A DNA stretch of 64,000 bases from DASRYH01 sp035687245 (GCA_035687245.1 DASRYH010000008.1:62001-126000), one strand, 5' to 3'; positions 27,416 to 35,733 are shown, numbered from the stretch's first letter. The notes: generated by a model not told the origin, from the letters alone. Made by a program: numbers and translations.

Positions 27416-28929
27416 CTCAAGAGCGCCTCGGCCTGCCGTCACCACCCTCCGCGTCCAAGGGCGCGGTGGCGACGCAACGCCGTGGGCGTGCCATCGCCAC
27501 GATCTCGTTGATGATCGCGGTGATAACCGTTCTGCACTGGATGACGGGCACGACGTCAGCCGGCTTTCCCGTGCACCTGCTCTACCGCAGGCTCTACTTC
27601 ATCCCCGTCGTCTACGCCTCGTTCGTCTTCGGCAAGCGGGGAGGACTCATCTCCGCCGCGGCGTGTGCTGTGCTTTTCGGGGCGCGAGCCGACCTCATGA
27701 TGTCCGGCAGCCAGGCTACCGCCGTCGACAACTGGATCGAGATCGCCTCCTACTTCGGCACCGGCCTGCTCTTCGGCTTCGTGCGCGATCTTGAGGAGAC
27801 GAAGAACCGTGACCTGCGGCAGGTCTCGCTCCAGCTTGAAGAGGCGTACCGCAAGCTCGAAGAGCGCGCAATCCAGCTCATCAACGTGCAGGACTACACG
27901 TCTTCAATCCTGCGCTCTATCACTTCGGGTGTTCTCACGGTTGGCCCGGACGGTTCGGTGGCCACCGCCAACCCGGCCGCAGAGCGCATGCTCGGGCTCT
28001 CGGAGTTCGAGATGGTGCCAAAGCCCATCTCCTCGCTGTTCAGCGACGACGGTGGCATCTCCGGCGACGTTGCCAAGGTGCTCTCCGGTAGGCTCCCGCT
28101 GGCGCTGCGTGAGACGACGCTCGTGACGCCGAACGGACGCGAGGTGCACGTACAGTGCAGCACGTCGCGGATGCGCGCGGTGGGAGGAAGCGTCTTAGGC
28201 GCGGTCGTCACGCTGGAGGACGTCTCCGACATCCGCGCGCTCACTGACCAGCTTATCCGCGCCGACCGCCTCGCGGCGATGGGCGAGCTCACCGCCGGTG
28301 TCGCGCATGAAGTGCGCAACCCGCTCGGCGTGATCCGGGCCAGCGTGCAGCTTCTCGAAGACGCCCAGTGCGACCAGAAGCGCATCCACGAGTCCGCCGA
28401 CGTCATCAAGCAGGAGATCGACCGCCTTGACCGCGTCATCAAGGCGCTGCTGGACTTCGGCAGACCGAGCAAGCCGACACTCATGCACACCGACGTCAAC
28501 GAAGTGCTCGAAGACGTCGTGCTGTTCACGAACCGCTTCGCCAAGCAAGCGAACGTGCGGATAGAGCACAACCTTGCTAGCGGGCTCTCGGGTGTCGTCG
28601 CCGATCCCGACCAACTCAAGCAGGTATTCCTGAACCTCGTGACCAACGCGGTCCAGGCGATGGAGGAGCGCGGGGGAGTCATCACGATCTCCACGCGCCC
28701 GAACGGGGAATATGTGGAAGTGGTCGTAGCCGACGATGGTCCGGGCATCGCGCCCGAGGACCTGCAGAAGGTGTTCGACCCCTTCTTCACCAAGCGTGCC
28801 GAGGGAACAGGGCTCGGCCTCACTATCGTGCACCGAATCATCGATGAGCACGAGGGACACATCGAAGTAGCCAGCTCGCCGAAGGGAACGACGTTTCGCG
28901 TGTCGTTGCCGGCGGCGATCGAGCAGTAG
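27412..28929 (+). CDS. PAS-domain sensor histidine kinase (NtrB/AtoS type)
   Basis: A 505-residue membrane-bound kinase. Hydrophobic segments at ~22-45, ~50-95 and ~105-125 form the sensor region, followed by a coiled coil, a PAS domain (~155-280, TSGVLTVGPDGSVATANPAAERMLG) and the HisKA H-box with His299 in AGVAHEVRNPLGVI. The HATPase domain has N-box NLVTNAVQAMEE, G1 DDGPGI, F-box FDPFFTKR and G2 GTGLGL. It overlaps rpoN by four bases and lies 14 bases before its probable partner, the sigma-54 activator. The signal it senses is unknown. Confidence 0.95.
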   Translation: MTQERLGLPSPPSASKGAVATQRRGRAIATISLMIAVITVLHWMTGTTSAGFPVHLLYRRLYFIPVVYASFVFGKRGGLISAAACAVLFGARADLMMSGSQATAVDNWIEIASYFGTGLLFGFVRDLEETKNRDLRQVSLQLEEAYRKLEERAIQLINVQDYTSSILRSITSGVLTVGPDGSVATANPAAERMLGLSEFEMVPKPISSLFSDDGGISGDVAKVLSGRLPLALRETTLVTPNGREVHVQCSTSRMRAVGGSVLGAVVTLEDVSDIRALTDQLIRADRLAAMGELTAGVAHEVRNPLGVIRASVQLLEDAQCDQKRIHESADVIKQEIDRLDRVIKALLDFGRPSKPTLMHTDVNEVLEDVVLFTNRFAKQANVRIEHNLASGLSGVVADPDQLKQVFLNLVTNAVQAMEERGGVITISTRPNGEYVEVVVADDGPGIAPEDLQKVFDPFFTKRAEGTGLGLTIVHRIIDEHEGHIEVASSPKGTTFRVSLPAAIEQ

Positions 28930-28943
28930 AAGGAGCGACCCTT

Positions 28944-30293
28944 ATGGGCAAGCGCGTTCTCATCGTCGACGACGAGAAGAACATGCGTTGGGTACTGGGC
29001 CAGGCGCTATCCGCCGAGGGCTTCGAGGTGACTGAGGCGACCGACGGCAAGGAGGCACTTGCGGCCATCGACAGCCTGGAGCCCGACATCATGGTGCTCG
29101 ACCACCGGATGCCCGCGCCTGACGGCATGGAAGTGCTGCGCATCGTCCGCAAGAAGGGCCTGTCGTTCCCGATCATCATGCTCACTGCGCACGGCAACGT
29201 CGCCACTGCGGTAGAGGCCATGAAGGCCGGTGCGAGTGAGTACCTCACCAAGCCTTTCGACCTCGAAGAACTCAAGCTCGCGATGGAGAAGGCGCTGCAA
29301 TACCGCGACCTCGCCGCCGAGGTCGAGCGACTTCGCGAGGAGATCGGTCGCGAATACGACGTACAGGGCATCGTTGCGTCCGACTCGCGCATGCTCGACG
29401 TGCTCGAAACCGTGCACAAGGTCGCGCCCACCAACGCGACGGTCATGATCTACGGCGAGTCGGGTACAGGCAAGGAGCTCATCGCCCGCGCTCTTCACAA
29501 TCTCTCTGAGCGTGCAACGAAGCCCTTCGTATCGATATCTGCGGGCGCCCTACCTGAGACGCTGCTCGAGAGTGAGCTGTTCGGCTACGAGAAGGGCGCC
29601 TTCACGGGGGCTGTGACGGCCAAGCCCGGCCGCTTCGAGATGGCCAACGGTGGCACGCTCTTTCTCGATGAGATCGGCGATATCTCCTCGGCGACGCAGG
29701 TCAAGCTGCTGCGTGTCCTGCAGGAGCGGCGCTTCGAGCGCCTAGGCGGCACGCGCTCGATCGACATTGACGTGCGCATCGTGGCCGCTACGAACCGCGA
29801 CCTCCAGAAGCTCATCGCCGACGGCGGGTTTCGCGAAGACCTCTTCTACCGCTTGAACGTGGTGCCGATCACGCTACCGCCGCTGCGAAAGCGTCCCGAC
29901 GATGTGTCGCTGCTGGTCGCGCACTTCCTCGACAAGTACAACGCGGGCGCCAAGCACCTTTCGTCGGGCGCGATGAAGGCTCTGGCCGAGTACCAGTGGC
30001 CCGGCAACATCCGCGAACTGGAGAACACGATCGAACGCGTCGTCATTCTCTCTCACGAAGATGAGATCGGGATCGACCAGCTGCCGGCCGAGATTCGGAG
30101 CAAGGCGGTGTCGTCGGCGGCGGTCGCCTGCGCGTTCAACCTGCCGGAAGACGGCGTCAACCTGGAAGAGGTCGAACTCGACCTCGTTCGGCAGGCTTTG
30201 GACCGTAGCGGCGACAGCGTGCCGAAGGCCGCGAAACTGCTCGGACTCACGCCAAAGACACTTGAGGTTCGCATGCAAAGGTTGGGTCTGTAG
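28944..30293 (+). CDS. Sigma-54-dependent response regulator (NtrC/AtoC family)
   Basis: A 449-residue activator with three domains. The receiver (~1-120) has the acidic pair DDE and phospho-acceptor Asp53 in VLDHRMP. The AAA+ domain (~140-380) has Walker A GESGTGKE at 171 and the sigma-54 contact loop GAFTGA at 218-223, with Walker B GGTLFLDEIGD and arginine-finger motifs. The C-terminal Fis-type helix-turn-helix reads GDSVPKAAKLLGLTPKTLEVRMQRLG. Together with the upstream kinase it should drive ATP-dependent opening at -24/-12 promoters, the nearest of which lies just downstream at 30310. Confidence 0.97.
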   Translation: MGKRVLIVDDEKNMRWVLGQALSAEGFEVTEATDGKEALAAIDSLEPDIMVLDHRMPAPDGMEVLRIVRKKGLSFPIIMLTAHGNVATAVEAMKAGASEYLTKPFDLEELKLAMEKALQYRDLAAEVERLREEIGREYDVQGIVASDSRMLDVLETVHKVAPTNATVMIYGESGTGKELIARALHNLSERATKPFVSISAGALPETLLESELFGYEKGAFTGAVTAKPGRFEMANGGTLFLDEIGDISSATQVKLLRVLQERRFERLGGTRSIDIDVRIVAATNRDLQKLIADGGFREDLFYRLNVVPITLPPLRKRPDDVSLLVAHFLDKYNAGAKHLSSGAMKALAEYQWPGNIRELENTIERVVILSHEDEIGIDQLPAEIRSKAVSSAAVACAFNLPEDGVNLEEVELDLVRQALDRSGDSVPKAAKLLGLTPKTLEVRMQRLGL

Positions 30294-30309
30294 GTCGCGC
30301 GCAATCCGC

Positions 30310-30325
30310 TGGCACAGCGCTTGCA
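30310..30325 (+). promoter_or_regulatory. Consensus sigma-54 promoter (-24/-12)
   Basis: TGGCACAGCGCTTGCA matches the sigma-54 consensus TGGCACR-N4-TTGCW at every defined position, with GG and GC ten bases apart. It starts 17 bases after the activator gene and 44 bases before the GTG of a small zinc-ribbon membrane protein. Placement beside rpoN and a sigma-54 activator makes a chance match unlikely. Confidence 0.85.
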
Positions 30326-30368
30326 AACTTAGTCTCGCGTTGTTCCACTCAGAATCGAGACCGGTGAA

Positions 30369-30707
30369 GTGAACGGACTACTGAAGAAGAGATGGCTGAG
30401 TGCCCTGCTCATGGGCCTGGTCTTCGTCGTGTTCTTCGGTCTCATTCTCTTCGTGCGAAGCCCTGACGGATTCCGCGGGCTTACTTCCACCGAACTTGCT
30501 ATCGGCGCTCCGCTTCTTGCCGGTCTGGTGCTGGGTGTCGTCTCCTGGGCACTCATGACCGGTCCGATCGAAGAAGAGCCTGAGAGCCTCGGCGAACAAG
30601 AGGCGTGTCGCTCGTGCGGCGGTACGGTCATGTCCGAGTGGCGTCTGTGTCCGCACTGCGGGGCGATCCTCTCAGATCCCTTTCGTCGAGATGCTGCCTC
30701 CGCCTGA
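30369..30707 (+). CDS. Small membrane protein with C-terminal zinc ribbon, probable sigma-54 target
   Basis: A 112-residue protein of unrecognised family. Two hydrophobic segments (~10-29 and ~43-63) make a hairpin in the membrane. An acidic linker leads to a cytoplasmic or exposed zinc ribbon with C80xxC83 and C94xxC97 (CRSCGG...CPHCGA). The start is GTG, with weak ribosome-site similarity. It is the first gene behind the consensus sigma-54 promoter at 30310, so it is the best candidate output of the adjacent two-component system. Zinc-ribbon membrane proteins of this sort often act as adaptors or sensors. Function unknown. Confidence 0.8.
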   Translation: MNGLLKKRWLSALLMGLVFVVFFGLILFVRSPDGFRGLTSTELAIGAPLLAGLVLGVVSWALMTGPIEEEPESLGEQEACRSCGGTVMSEWRLCPHCGAILSDPFRRDAASA

Positions 30708-30775
30708 CTGACGTGCCTCGGCGCGTGCGATACTGGCGCGAACGAAGTGACGACCCCTGATAGGAGACTCCCGCG

Positions 30776-30997
30776 ATGGCTGAGACCACCAAGCGCTTCC
30801 TGACCTCTGGCATGCACTGCGGTTCCTGCTCGATGCTGGTCGACATGACGCTCGGAGATACCCAGGGCGTCATCGCGTCCAAGACAGACCACGCCAGCGG
30901 CGAGAGTACCGTCACCTTCGACGATGCTGTCATCGACGCCGACGGCGTCGTGGCAGCCATCCGCGGCGCAGGCTATGAGGCGTCGCTGGCGGAGTAG
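30776..30997 (+). CDS. HMA-domain metal-binding protein (CopZ/MerP-like)
   Basis: A 73-residue single HMA domain. The metal site GMHCGSCSM (C15, C18) is canonical. The ferredoxin-like fold is supported by the STVTFDDAVIDADGVVAAIRGAGYEA half. These proteins ferry Cu(I), Zn or Hg, or form part of a metal-handling relay. ATAGGAGACTCCC precedes the ATG. It lies 17 bases upstream of the ccdA promoter region with its CsoR-type palindrome, so it is linked to that regulon by position but not obviously under the same promoter. Confidence 0.88.
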   Translation: MAETTKRFLTSGMHCGSCSMLVDMTLGDTQGVIASKTDHASGESTVTFDDAVIDADGVVAAIRGAGYEASLAE

Positions 30998-31014
30998 GCG
31001 AACACCCCGCACGA

Positions 31015-31043
31015 TTGCCCTCATATACCCTATGGGGTATATT
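31015..31043 (+). promoter_or_regulatory. ccdA promoter with CsoR-type operator
   Basis: TTGCCC (31015-31020) and TATATT (31038-31043) are 17 bases apart. The near-palindrome ATACCCTATGGGGTAT (31025-31040), one mismatch from the trxA operator, fills the spacer and overlaps the -10. The layout is the same as in the trxA and csoR promoters. Confidence 0.78.
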
Positions 31044-31078
31044 GGGCTCCTAGTGCAATCGGCCGAAGGGCAACTCGG

Positions 31079-31804
31079 GTGACGTCTTCTCTCAACGTGT
31101 TTGCAGCTTTCGGGGCAGGCCTTCTTTCGTTCCTGTCTCCTTGCGTGCTTCCTCTCATCCCAGGCTATCTGTCGTTCATGACCGGGATGACCGCCACCGA
31201 GCTCTCCTCTGAAGAGCGATCCGTGGCGCGCGTACTGGTTCCCGCCCTTCTCTTCGTGGCTGGCTTCACCGTTGTCTTCGTGGCATTCGGCGCTTCCGCT
31301 TCCGTACTTGGAGCTCTGCTCGTCCGCTACCGCGACGTGGCAGAGAAGCTTGCCGGCGTTGCACTCATCGCGTTCGGCGTACTCATGCTTGGCATCATCA
31401 AAGTGCCGTGGCTGTATGGAGAGGCGCGAGTGGAGATGGGGCGCGCCCGCACCTTCGGCCGTGGTGCCGCGTTCGTGATGGGCATGGCGTTCGCCGCAGG
31501 CTGGACGCCGTGCGTGGGTCCGATCCTCGGCTCGATCCTGGCACTCGCCGGCGCGTCGGGCAGTGTGGGTCAGGGTGTGCTGCTGCTCTTCGTCTACTCG
31601 CTCGGGCTCGGAGTCCCCTTTGTGGCGGTGGCTCTGCTCTTCGGCAGGCTGACGGGCGTGCTCCATTGGATGAACCGCCACACGCTCGTTCTGAATCGCG
31701 TCGCCGGTGTGCTGCTGGTCGGGCTGGGGGCGCTGGTCTTCAGCGGCCGAATGGGCGTGCTCGGCGCTTGGCTGACGCGAGTGCTGCCTTCCTTCGGCGT
31801 TTAG
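31079..31804 (+). CDS. ccdA: CcdA/DsbD-type transmembrane thiol-disulfide carrier
   Basis: A 241-residue membrane protein with six hydrophobic segments. The two redox cysteines lie in FLSPCVLPLIPGYLSF and GWTPCVGPILGSIL, the paired motifs of the CcdA family. CcdA takes electrons from cytoplasmic thioredoxin and delivers them across the membrane to thiol proteins, including those needed for cytochrome c maturation. GTG start. Shared promoter architecture with trxA suggests that thioredoxin and CcdA are induced together. A c-type cytochrome lipoprotein at 45.7 kb is a possible beneficiary. Confidence 0.95.
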   Translation: MTSSLNVFAAFGAGLLSFLSPCVLPLIPGYLSFMTGMTATELSSEERSVARVLVPALLFVAGFTVVFVAFGASASVLGALLVRYRDVAEKLAGVALIAFGVLMLGIIKVPWLYGEARVEMGRARTFGRGAAFVMGMAFAAGWTPCVGPILGSILALAGASGSVGQGVLLLFVYSLGLGVPFVAVALLFGRLTGVLHWMNRHTLVLNRVAGVLLVGLGALVFSGRMGVLGAWLTRVLPSFGV

Positions 31805-31910
31805 TCTCGCTTAAACGCGGTGTCAGGTTCGGCTAGAAACGGGGAATAGCTGTTGGGAGCGCGCCCACGCGCGCTTGGCGATCGCCCCCCACGAACGCAG
31901 AAAGAACCTG

Positions 31911-32714
31911 ATGGCGCCCTTCGAGATTAGCCGCGATGGCGGGCCGAGCGCCTGCATCGCGCGGCTGCATGGCGACATAGACATCGCCGTCGTTCCGGCC
32001 TTACGCGCCGCCCTTGACGGGGAGCTCGAATGCGGGTGCGTCAACGTCGTTCTGGACCTCACCGATGTCACCTATGCCGACAGCTCCGCACTCGGGCTCA
32101 TCGTGTGGCTGGACCACAGAGTGCGTCCCAGCGGCGGTCGTCTGGTGCTTGCCGGTGCGCAGACCGACGTGGCTCGCGTGCTCGAGCTATCCGGACTTGT
32201 GAGCCTGGCCGCCTCGATCACGATGTCTTCCGACGTCTCCGCGGCTCTGGAGGGGCTCGAGCTGCCCCCGATTCCCACGAGCCCGCTGTGGCAGCGTGAC
32301 GTCGTGGTGCCCGCAGATGTCAACGAACTCGCGACGGTTCGCGAGTCGATATGCGAGATCATCGCCCCCCTCGGCTTTCCCGACTCGGCGATCTTCGACA
32401 TCAAAGTGGCCCTCGGCGAGGCGCTCGCCAACGCCATTCGGCACGGCGCTCCCAACGCCGGGCAGGGTGAGATACTCACGCGAATCGTGGCTTTTACGGA
32501 CCGAGTGACGCTCGAGATCATGGACAACGGAACCGGATTCGATGGCAGGCACACCACGAGTGAAGACGTCTACGCGCCCAATGGCCGAGGAATCATGTTC
32601 ATGAGGGCTTTGATGGACAGAGTCGAGTTCGACCGCTCTGAGCTGGGCGGCACGCGCGTCATCCTCACCAAACATCGCATGGGATCTGCCGACGCGGCCT
32701 CGCACAACAGCTGA
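31911..32714 (+). CDS. STAS / anti-sigma-factor kinase fusion protein
   Basis: 267 residues from ATG 31911. An in-frame ATG at 31875 is less likely. Residues 1-115 form a STAS domain like the anti-anti-sigma factor RsbV/SpoIIAA, with the phosphorylatable serine region TYADSSALG (S58, S59). Residues ~125-260 form an RsbW/SpoIIAB-type HATPase with N-box GEALANAIRHG (E170, N174), G1 DNGTGF and G2 GRGIMFM. In partner-switching systems these are normally two proteins that act on each other. Fusion may give an intramolecular switch. No sigma-B-type gene is adjacent. Confidence 0.87.
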   Translation: MAPFEISRDGGPSACIARLHGDIDIAVVPALRAALDGELECGCVNVVLDLTDVTYADSSALGLIVWLDHRVRPSGGRLVLAGAQTDVARVLELSGLVSLAASITMSSDVSAALEGLELPPIPTSPLWQRDVVVPADVNELATVRESICEIIAPLGFPDSAIFDIKVALGEALANAIRHGAPNAGQGEILTRIVAFTDRVTLEIMDNGTGFDGRHTTSEDVYAPNGRGIMFMRALMDRVEFDRSELGGTRVILTKHRMGSADAASHNS

Positions 32715-32782
32715 CCATCTGCGAGCATACTGATACCGTGTCGGTTAGCCGTCTTTAGTCCATCTCGTGTTGGGGGTCGTGT

Positions 32783-33352
32783 ATGGAGTTTTGGGACGTC
32801 GTTGAGAACCGTCATTCGATTCGCGACTATCGCAATGAACCGGTTCCTCACGCGCTCATTGAGAAGGTGCTCCACGCTGCGGCGCTCGCGCCCTCGGGGG
32901 AGAACCTGCAGCCCTGGCGCTTCCACGTCGCGGTTGGCGAGCTGCGCGAGGAGATTGGCGCCATCATGTCCCAGGCCACCGTCCATCTCTCCGAGTTCAT
33001 CGAGATGCACGGCCCTGACCAGCACGATGTGCTCACCAAATGGTTCTCGTCTCTTGGCGACGCGCCCGTCGTGATTGGCGTCTCCGTCGCCGATGCCGAC
33101 TCCGACCTCGGACGTCACAACAACCTGCTCTCAGTTGGCGCTTCCGTGCAGAACCTTCTGCTCGCCGCCACCGACGAGGGTCTTGGCGCCTGCAACATCA
33201 CCTTCGGGTGGTGGATGCGCGACGAGCTCGCAGCCGCCTTCAACATCGGCTACGGCAGGAGCATCGCGAGCATCATCACCCTGGGCTACCCCAGTGACGT
33301 GCCACCGGTAGCACCCGAGCACGATGCTGATGTCGCGGACTGGTACGAGTAG
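32783..33352 (+). CDS. Nitroreductase-family FMN oxidoreductase
   Basis: A 189-residue flavin enzyme of the nitroreductase superfamily. The FMN-binding N-terminus ENRHSIRDYRNEPV, the APSGENLQPWRFHV motif and the C-terminal ASIITLGYPSD (phosphate-binding turn) are present, with SVGASVQNLLLAATDEGLGAC in between. Members reduce nitro groups, quinones or specific metabolites with NAD(P)H. Substrate unknown. It precedes the HAD gene by six bases, suggesting an operon with the HAD and phosphodiesterase genes. Confidence 0.9.
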   Translation: MEFWDVVENRHSIRDYRNEPVPHALIEKVLHAAALAPSGENLQPWRFHVAVGELREEIGAIMSQATVHLSEFIEMHGPDQHDVLTKWFSSLGDAPVVIGVSVADADSDLGRHNNLLSVGASVQNLLLAATDEGLGACNITFGWWMRDELAAAFNIGYGRSIASIITLGYPSDVPPVAPEHDADVADWYE

Positions 33353-33358
33353 CGCCGC

Positions 33359-34063
33359 GTGAATCGCTTCGACGCTGTCTTCTTCGACGTAGGCAACACG
33401 CTGCTTCATCCGTACCCGAGCGTCTCTGAGGTCGTGCGACAGGTGTTGTGTGGCTACGGCCACACCCATGACCTCGATGCCATCGACTCCTATATGCCGC
33501 TCGTGGACGAGTACTACGAGGACCGGTACCGCGAGGACGACACCTTCTGGACCAGCGAGGCGGAGACCTCAGCGGTATGGGTAGGTATGTACTCGCTGCT
33601 CTGCCGAAAGCTCGGAATAGACGCCGCTGCCGAAGAGATCGCGCAGCGCGTCTACGAGGAGTTCGGGGACCCACAGCGCTGGAAGCCTTACGCGGATGTC
33701 GAGCCGGCTTTTCGGCGACTCAAAGATGCCGGGGTGAAAGTCGGTCTGATCTCGAACTGGGACCGCCGTCTGCCGCGCATCATGGAGGGTCTCGGACTCG
33801 CGAGCTACGTGGATGTCACGGTGGTCTCCGCCGAAGTGGGGCTGCGCAAGCCCGACCCGCGCATCTTCGAGCTGGCGCTTCAGCAGGCCGACGTCGTGCC
33901 CGAACGAGCGGCTCACGTGGGTGACCATCACTATGCTGATATCGTTGGCGCAAATGCCGTTGGCATGACGGCCGTCCTCATCGACCGCCACGGCGGGCCC
34001 TGCGTCGAGCCGGGTGCCTTCGTGCGGACGTTGGACGACCTCGAGAAGGCACTGGAGGCCTGA
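33359..34063 (+). CDS. HAD-superfamily hydrolase
   Basis: A 234-residue HAD-IA-type phosphatase starting at GTG. Motif I is FFDVGNTLL with nucleophile Asp10. The usual second aspartate of DxD is Gly12, a change that occurs in some HAD-IA members but weakens the general-acid assignment. Motif II is LISNWD, motif III the lysine in GLRKPDPRIF and motif IV GDHHYADIVGANAVGM. An alpha-helical cap lies between motifs I and II. The TGA overlaps the ATG of the next gene (TGATG). Confidence 0.88.
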   Translation: MNRFDAVFFDVGNTLLHPYPSVSEVVRQVLCGYGHTHDLDAIDSYMPLVDEYYEDRYREDDTFWTSEAETSAVWVGMYSLLCRKLGIDAAAEEIAQRVYEEFGDPQRWKPYADVEPAFRRLKDAGVKVGLISNWDRRLPRIMEGLGLASYVDVTVVSAEVGLRKPDPRIFELALQQADVVPERAAHVGDHHYADIVGANAVGMTAVLIDRHGGPCVEPGAFVRTLDDLEKALEA

Positions 34064-35724
34064 TGGCGCGTCTGACGCGATGGGGCACGCTCGTTGCGGT
34101 ACTCGCAGTGTGCGTCTGCGCCGCGCTGGGCGCCAAGAGCCTAGCCGGGGTCGCCTGGAACAGCGTCGTCGACTACAAGTCGCAGTACACAGCTCTCGGC
34201 GTGCCCGCCGCCGCACACGGTAGCGCGGAGGCCTCACGTACCGTCTTGGTGATCATCGACGGCCTGAGGGTCGATGCTTCTCGCAAGATGGGCACTCTGA
34301 ACTCGCTGCGCTCGTATGGCTCGGATCTCGTCTTGAAGACGCCGCAGCCTTCCTTGAGCTATCCGAACTGGACGACGCTGCTGTCTGGCGCACCGCCAGC
34401 AGTGAGCGGTGTTGTGACCAACTGGCACGAAGGGAAAGCTGGCGCCGAGACCATCTTCGATACGGCGAAGGAGGCGGGTGTTCAATCCGTCTTTGTCGGC
34501 CCAGAGGACTTCGAGGCGCTCTACGGCATCAAGGCGAAGACGAGCAACTCGTTCATGCGCAAGTGGGACGAGGCCTACCTGACCGAGACCTACGTCGACG
34601 AGGCCATCAAGCGGGCAGCGCTGCAGCCGACGCTTCTCGTCATCCACCTTCCCGACGTAGACGAGGCGGGACACGCCTTCGGCGGAGCATCCAAGCAGTA
34701 CGCCGACACCGTCGCACGCGTCGATACCGACCTCAACCGGCTGGTTCACGAGCTTTCCGACGGCCACACGGTCTTTGTGATCACGGCCGATCACGGGCAC
34801 ATCGACACCGGTGGACACGGAGGGTGGGAGCCGGTCGTTACTAGCGTGCCGTGCGTGGTCTCGGGCCCGGGGGTCATGATTGGCAAGGGCACCGCGAATC
34901 AGGTCGACGTCGCCTCAAGCGTGGCGATGCTTGCGGGTATCGGCGCGCCGCGCATGACCACTGGCACGCCGTTAGAGGCCGTCATCACGTCCGGAAGCGC
35001 CGAGGCGCTAAGAGACGCACAGTCCGCGCGCGATGAGTTCGACCTTGCGGCCGCGCAGAAGATCGCCGCCGCGATCGGTCAACCCGTTTCGGCAACCGCT
35101 GGCCCGGGTGAGCGAAGGAGCGCGGCGCTCGACACGATGCTGGCATTTGAGCGCTCGGCGCGTCTACCCTTTGCAGTCTTGGGCGCGATGTTCTGCGTGG
35201 TGGCGGTACTGGCGATTGGCTTCGCCTCATGGCGTGCCCTCGCTGCAGCCGCCGCTGGCGGCGCTGCCTACTACGCGGTCTTCCTCGGCCTCTATCTCGG
35301 CGTTCACGGCTACAAGTTCTCACTCTCGGCATTCAACTCAGAAGACAAGATCAGCGCCTGGATGAACGGGCGCCTCGTTGAGGCAGCAATCGCGACGGTT
35401 GTTGCGGTGCTCGTCGCGTCGATTGTCTACCCGATGCTGCGCCGGTCACCGAAGCCGGCGCGAGGTGACTATCTCGCTGGCTGGCTCACGCTTGGCCCGG
35501 CCACGGCCCTCGTCATTCTCGCCACGCTGGGACTCCAAGTCGCGTGGTTCTGGTGGGGCTGGGGTGTTCAGCCCGTTTGGGACCTGCCTAACCTAGCCTG
35601 GGGCTTCAAGTTCGATATCGACCTGCTACAGGCTACGGCCGTGGGCCTTGTCGCTGTTGTAACACCTCTCGTGAGCTTCGTCGTTGGGCGGTATCATCCG
35701 AAGGTCCGCACACCAGCCCGCTAG
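34063..35724 (+). CDS. Membrane-anchored alkaline phosphatase-superfamily phosphodiesterase
   Basis: A 553-residue protein. An N-terminal signal anchor (~8-27) is followed by an exposed domain of the type I phosphodiesterase/nucleotide pyrophosphatase kind. Metal-site motifs are VIIDGLRVD, nucleophile Thr in SYPNWTTLLSG, HLPDVDEAGHAFGG and ITADHGHIDTGGHGG. The C-terminal ~190 residues contain about five hydrophobic segments, making a membrane domain. This layout resembles lipid-headgroup or GPI-type transferases and hydrolases. It overlaps the HAD gene and ends ten bases before ubiD. Substrate unknown. Confidence 0.83.
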   Translation: MARLTRWGTLVAVLAVCVCAALGAKSLAGVAWNSVVDYKSQYTALGVPAAAHGSAEASRTVLVIIDGLRVDASRKMGTLNSLRSYGSDLVLKTPQPSLSYPNWTTLLSGAPPAVSGVVTNWHEGKAGAETIFDTAKEAGVQSVFVGPEDFEALYGIKAKTSNSFMRKWDEAYLTETYVDEAIKRAALQPTLLVIHLPDVDEAGHAFGGASKQYADTVARVDTDLNRLVHELSDGHTVFVITADHGHIDTGGHGGWEPVVTSVPCVVSGPGVMIGKGTANQVDVASSVAMLAGIGAPRMTTGTPLEAVITSGSAEALRDAQSARDEFDLAAAQKIAAAIGQPVSATAGPGERRSAALDTMLAFERSARLPFAVLGAMFCVVAVLAIGFASWRALAAAAAGGAAYYAVFLGLYLGVHGYKFSLSAFNSEDKISAWMNGRLVEAAIATVVAVLVASIVYPMLRRSPKPARGDYLAGWLTLGPATALVILATLGLQVAWFWWGWGVQPVWDLPNLAWGFKFDIDLLQATAVGLVAVVTPLVSFVVGRYHPKVRTPAR

Positions 35725-35733
35725 GAGTCGTGC

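Noticed and set aside
31911..32714. Complete partner-switching operon of the SigB type.
   Set aside because: Only the fused STAS/kinase protein is present; no sigma factor or PP2C phosphatase gene lies nearby.
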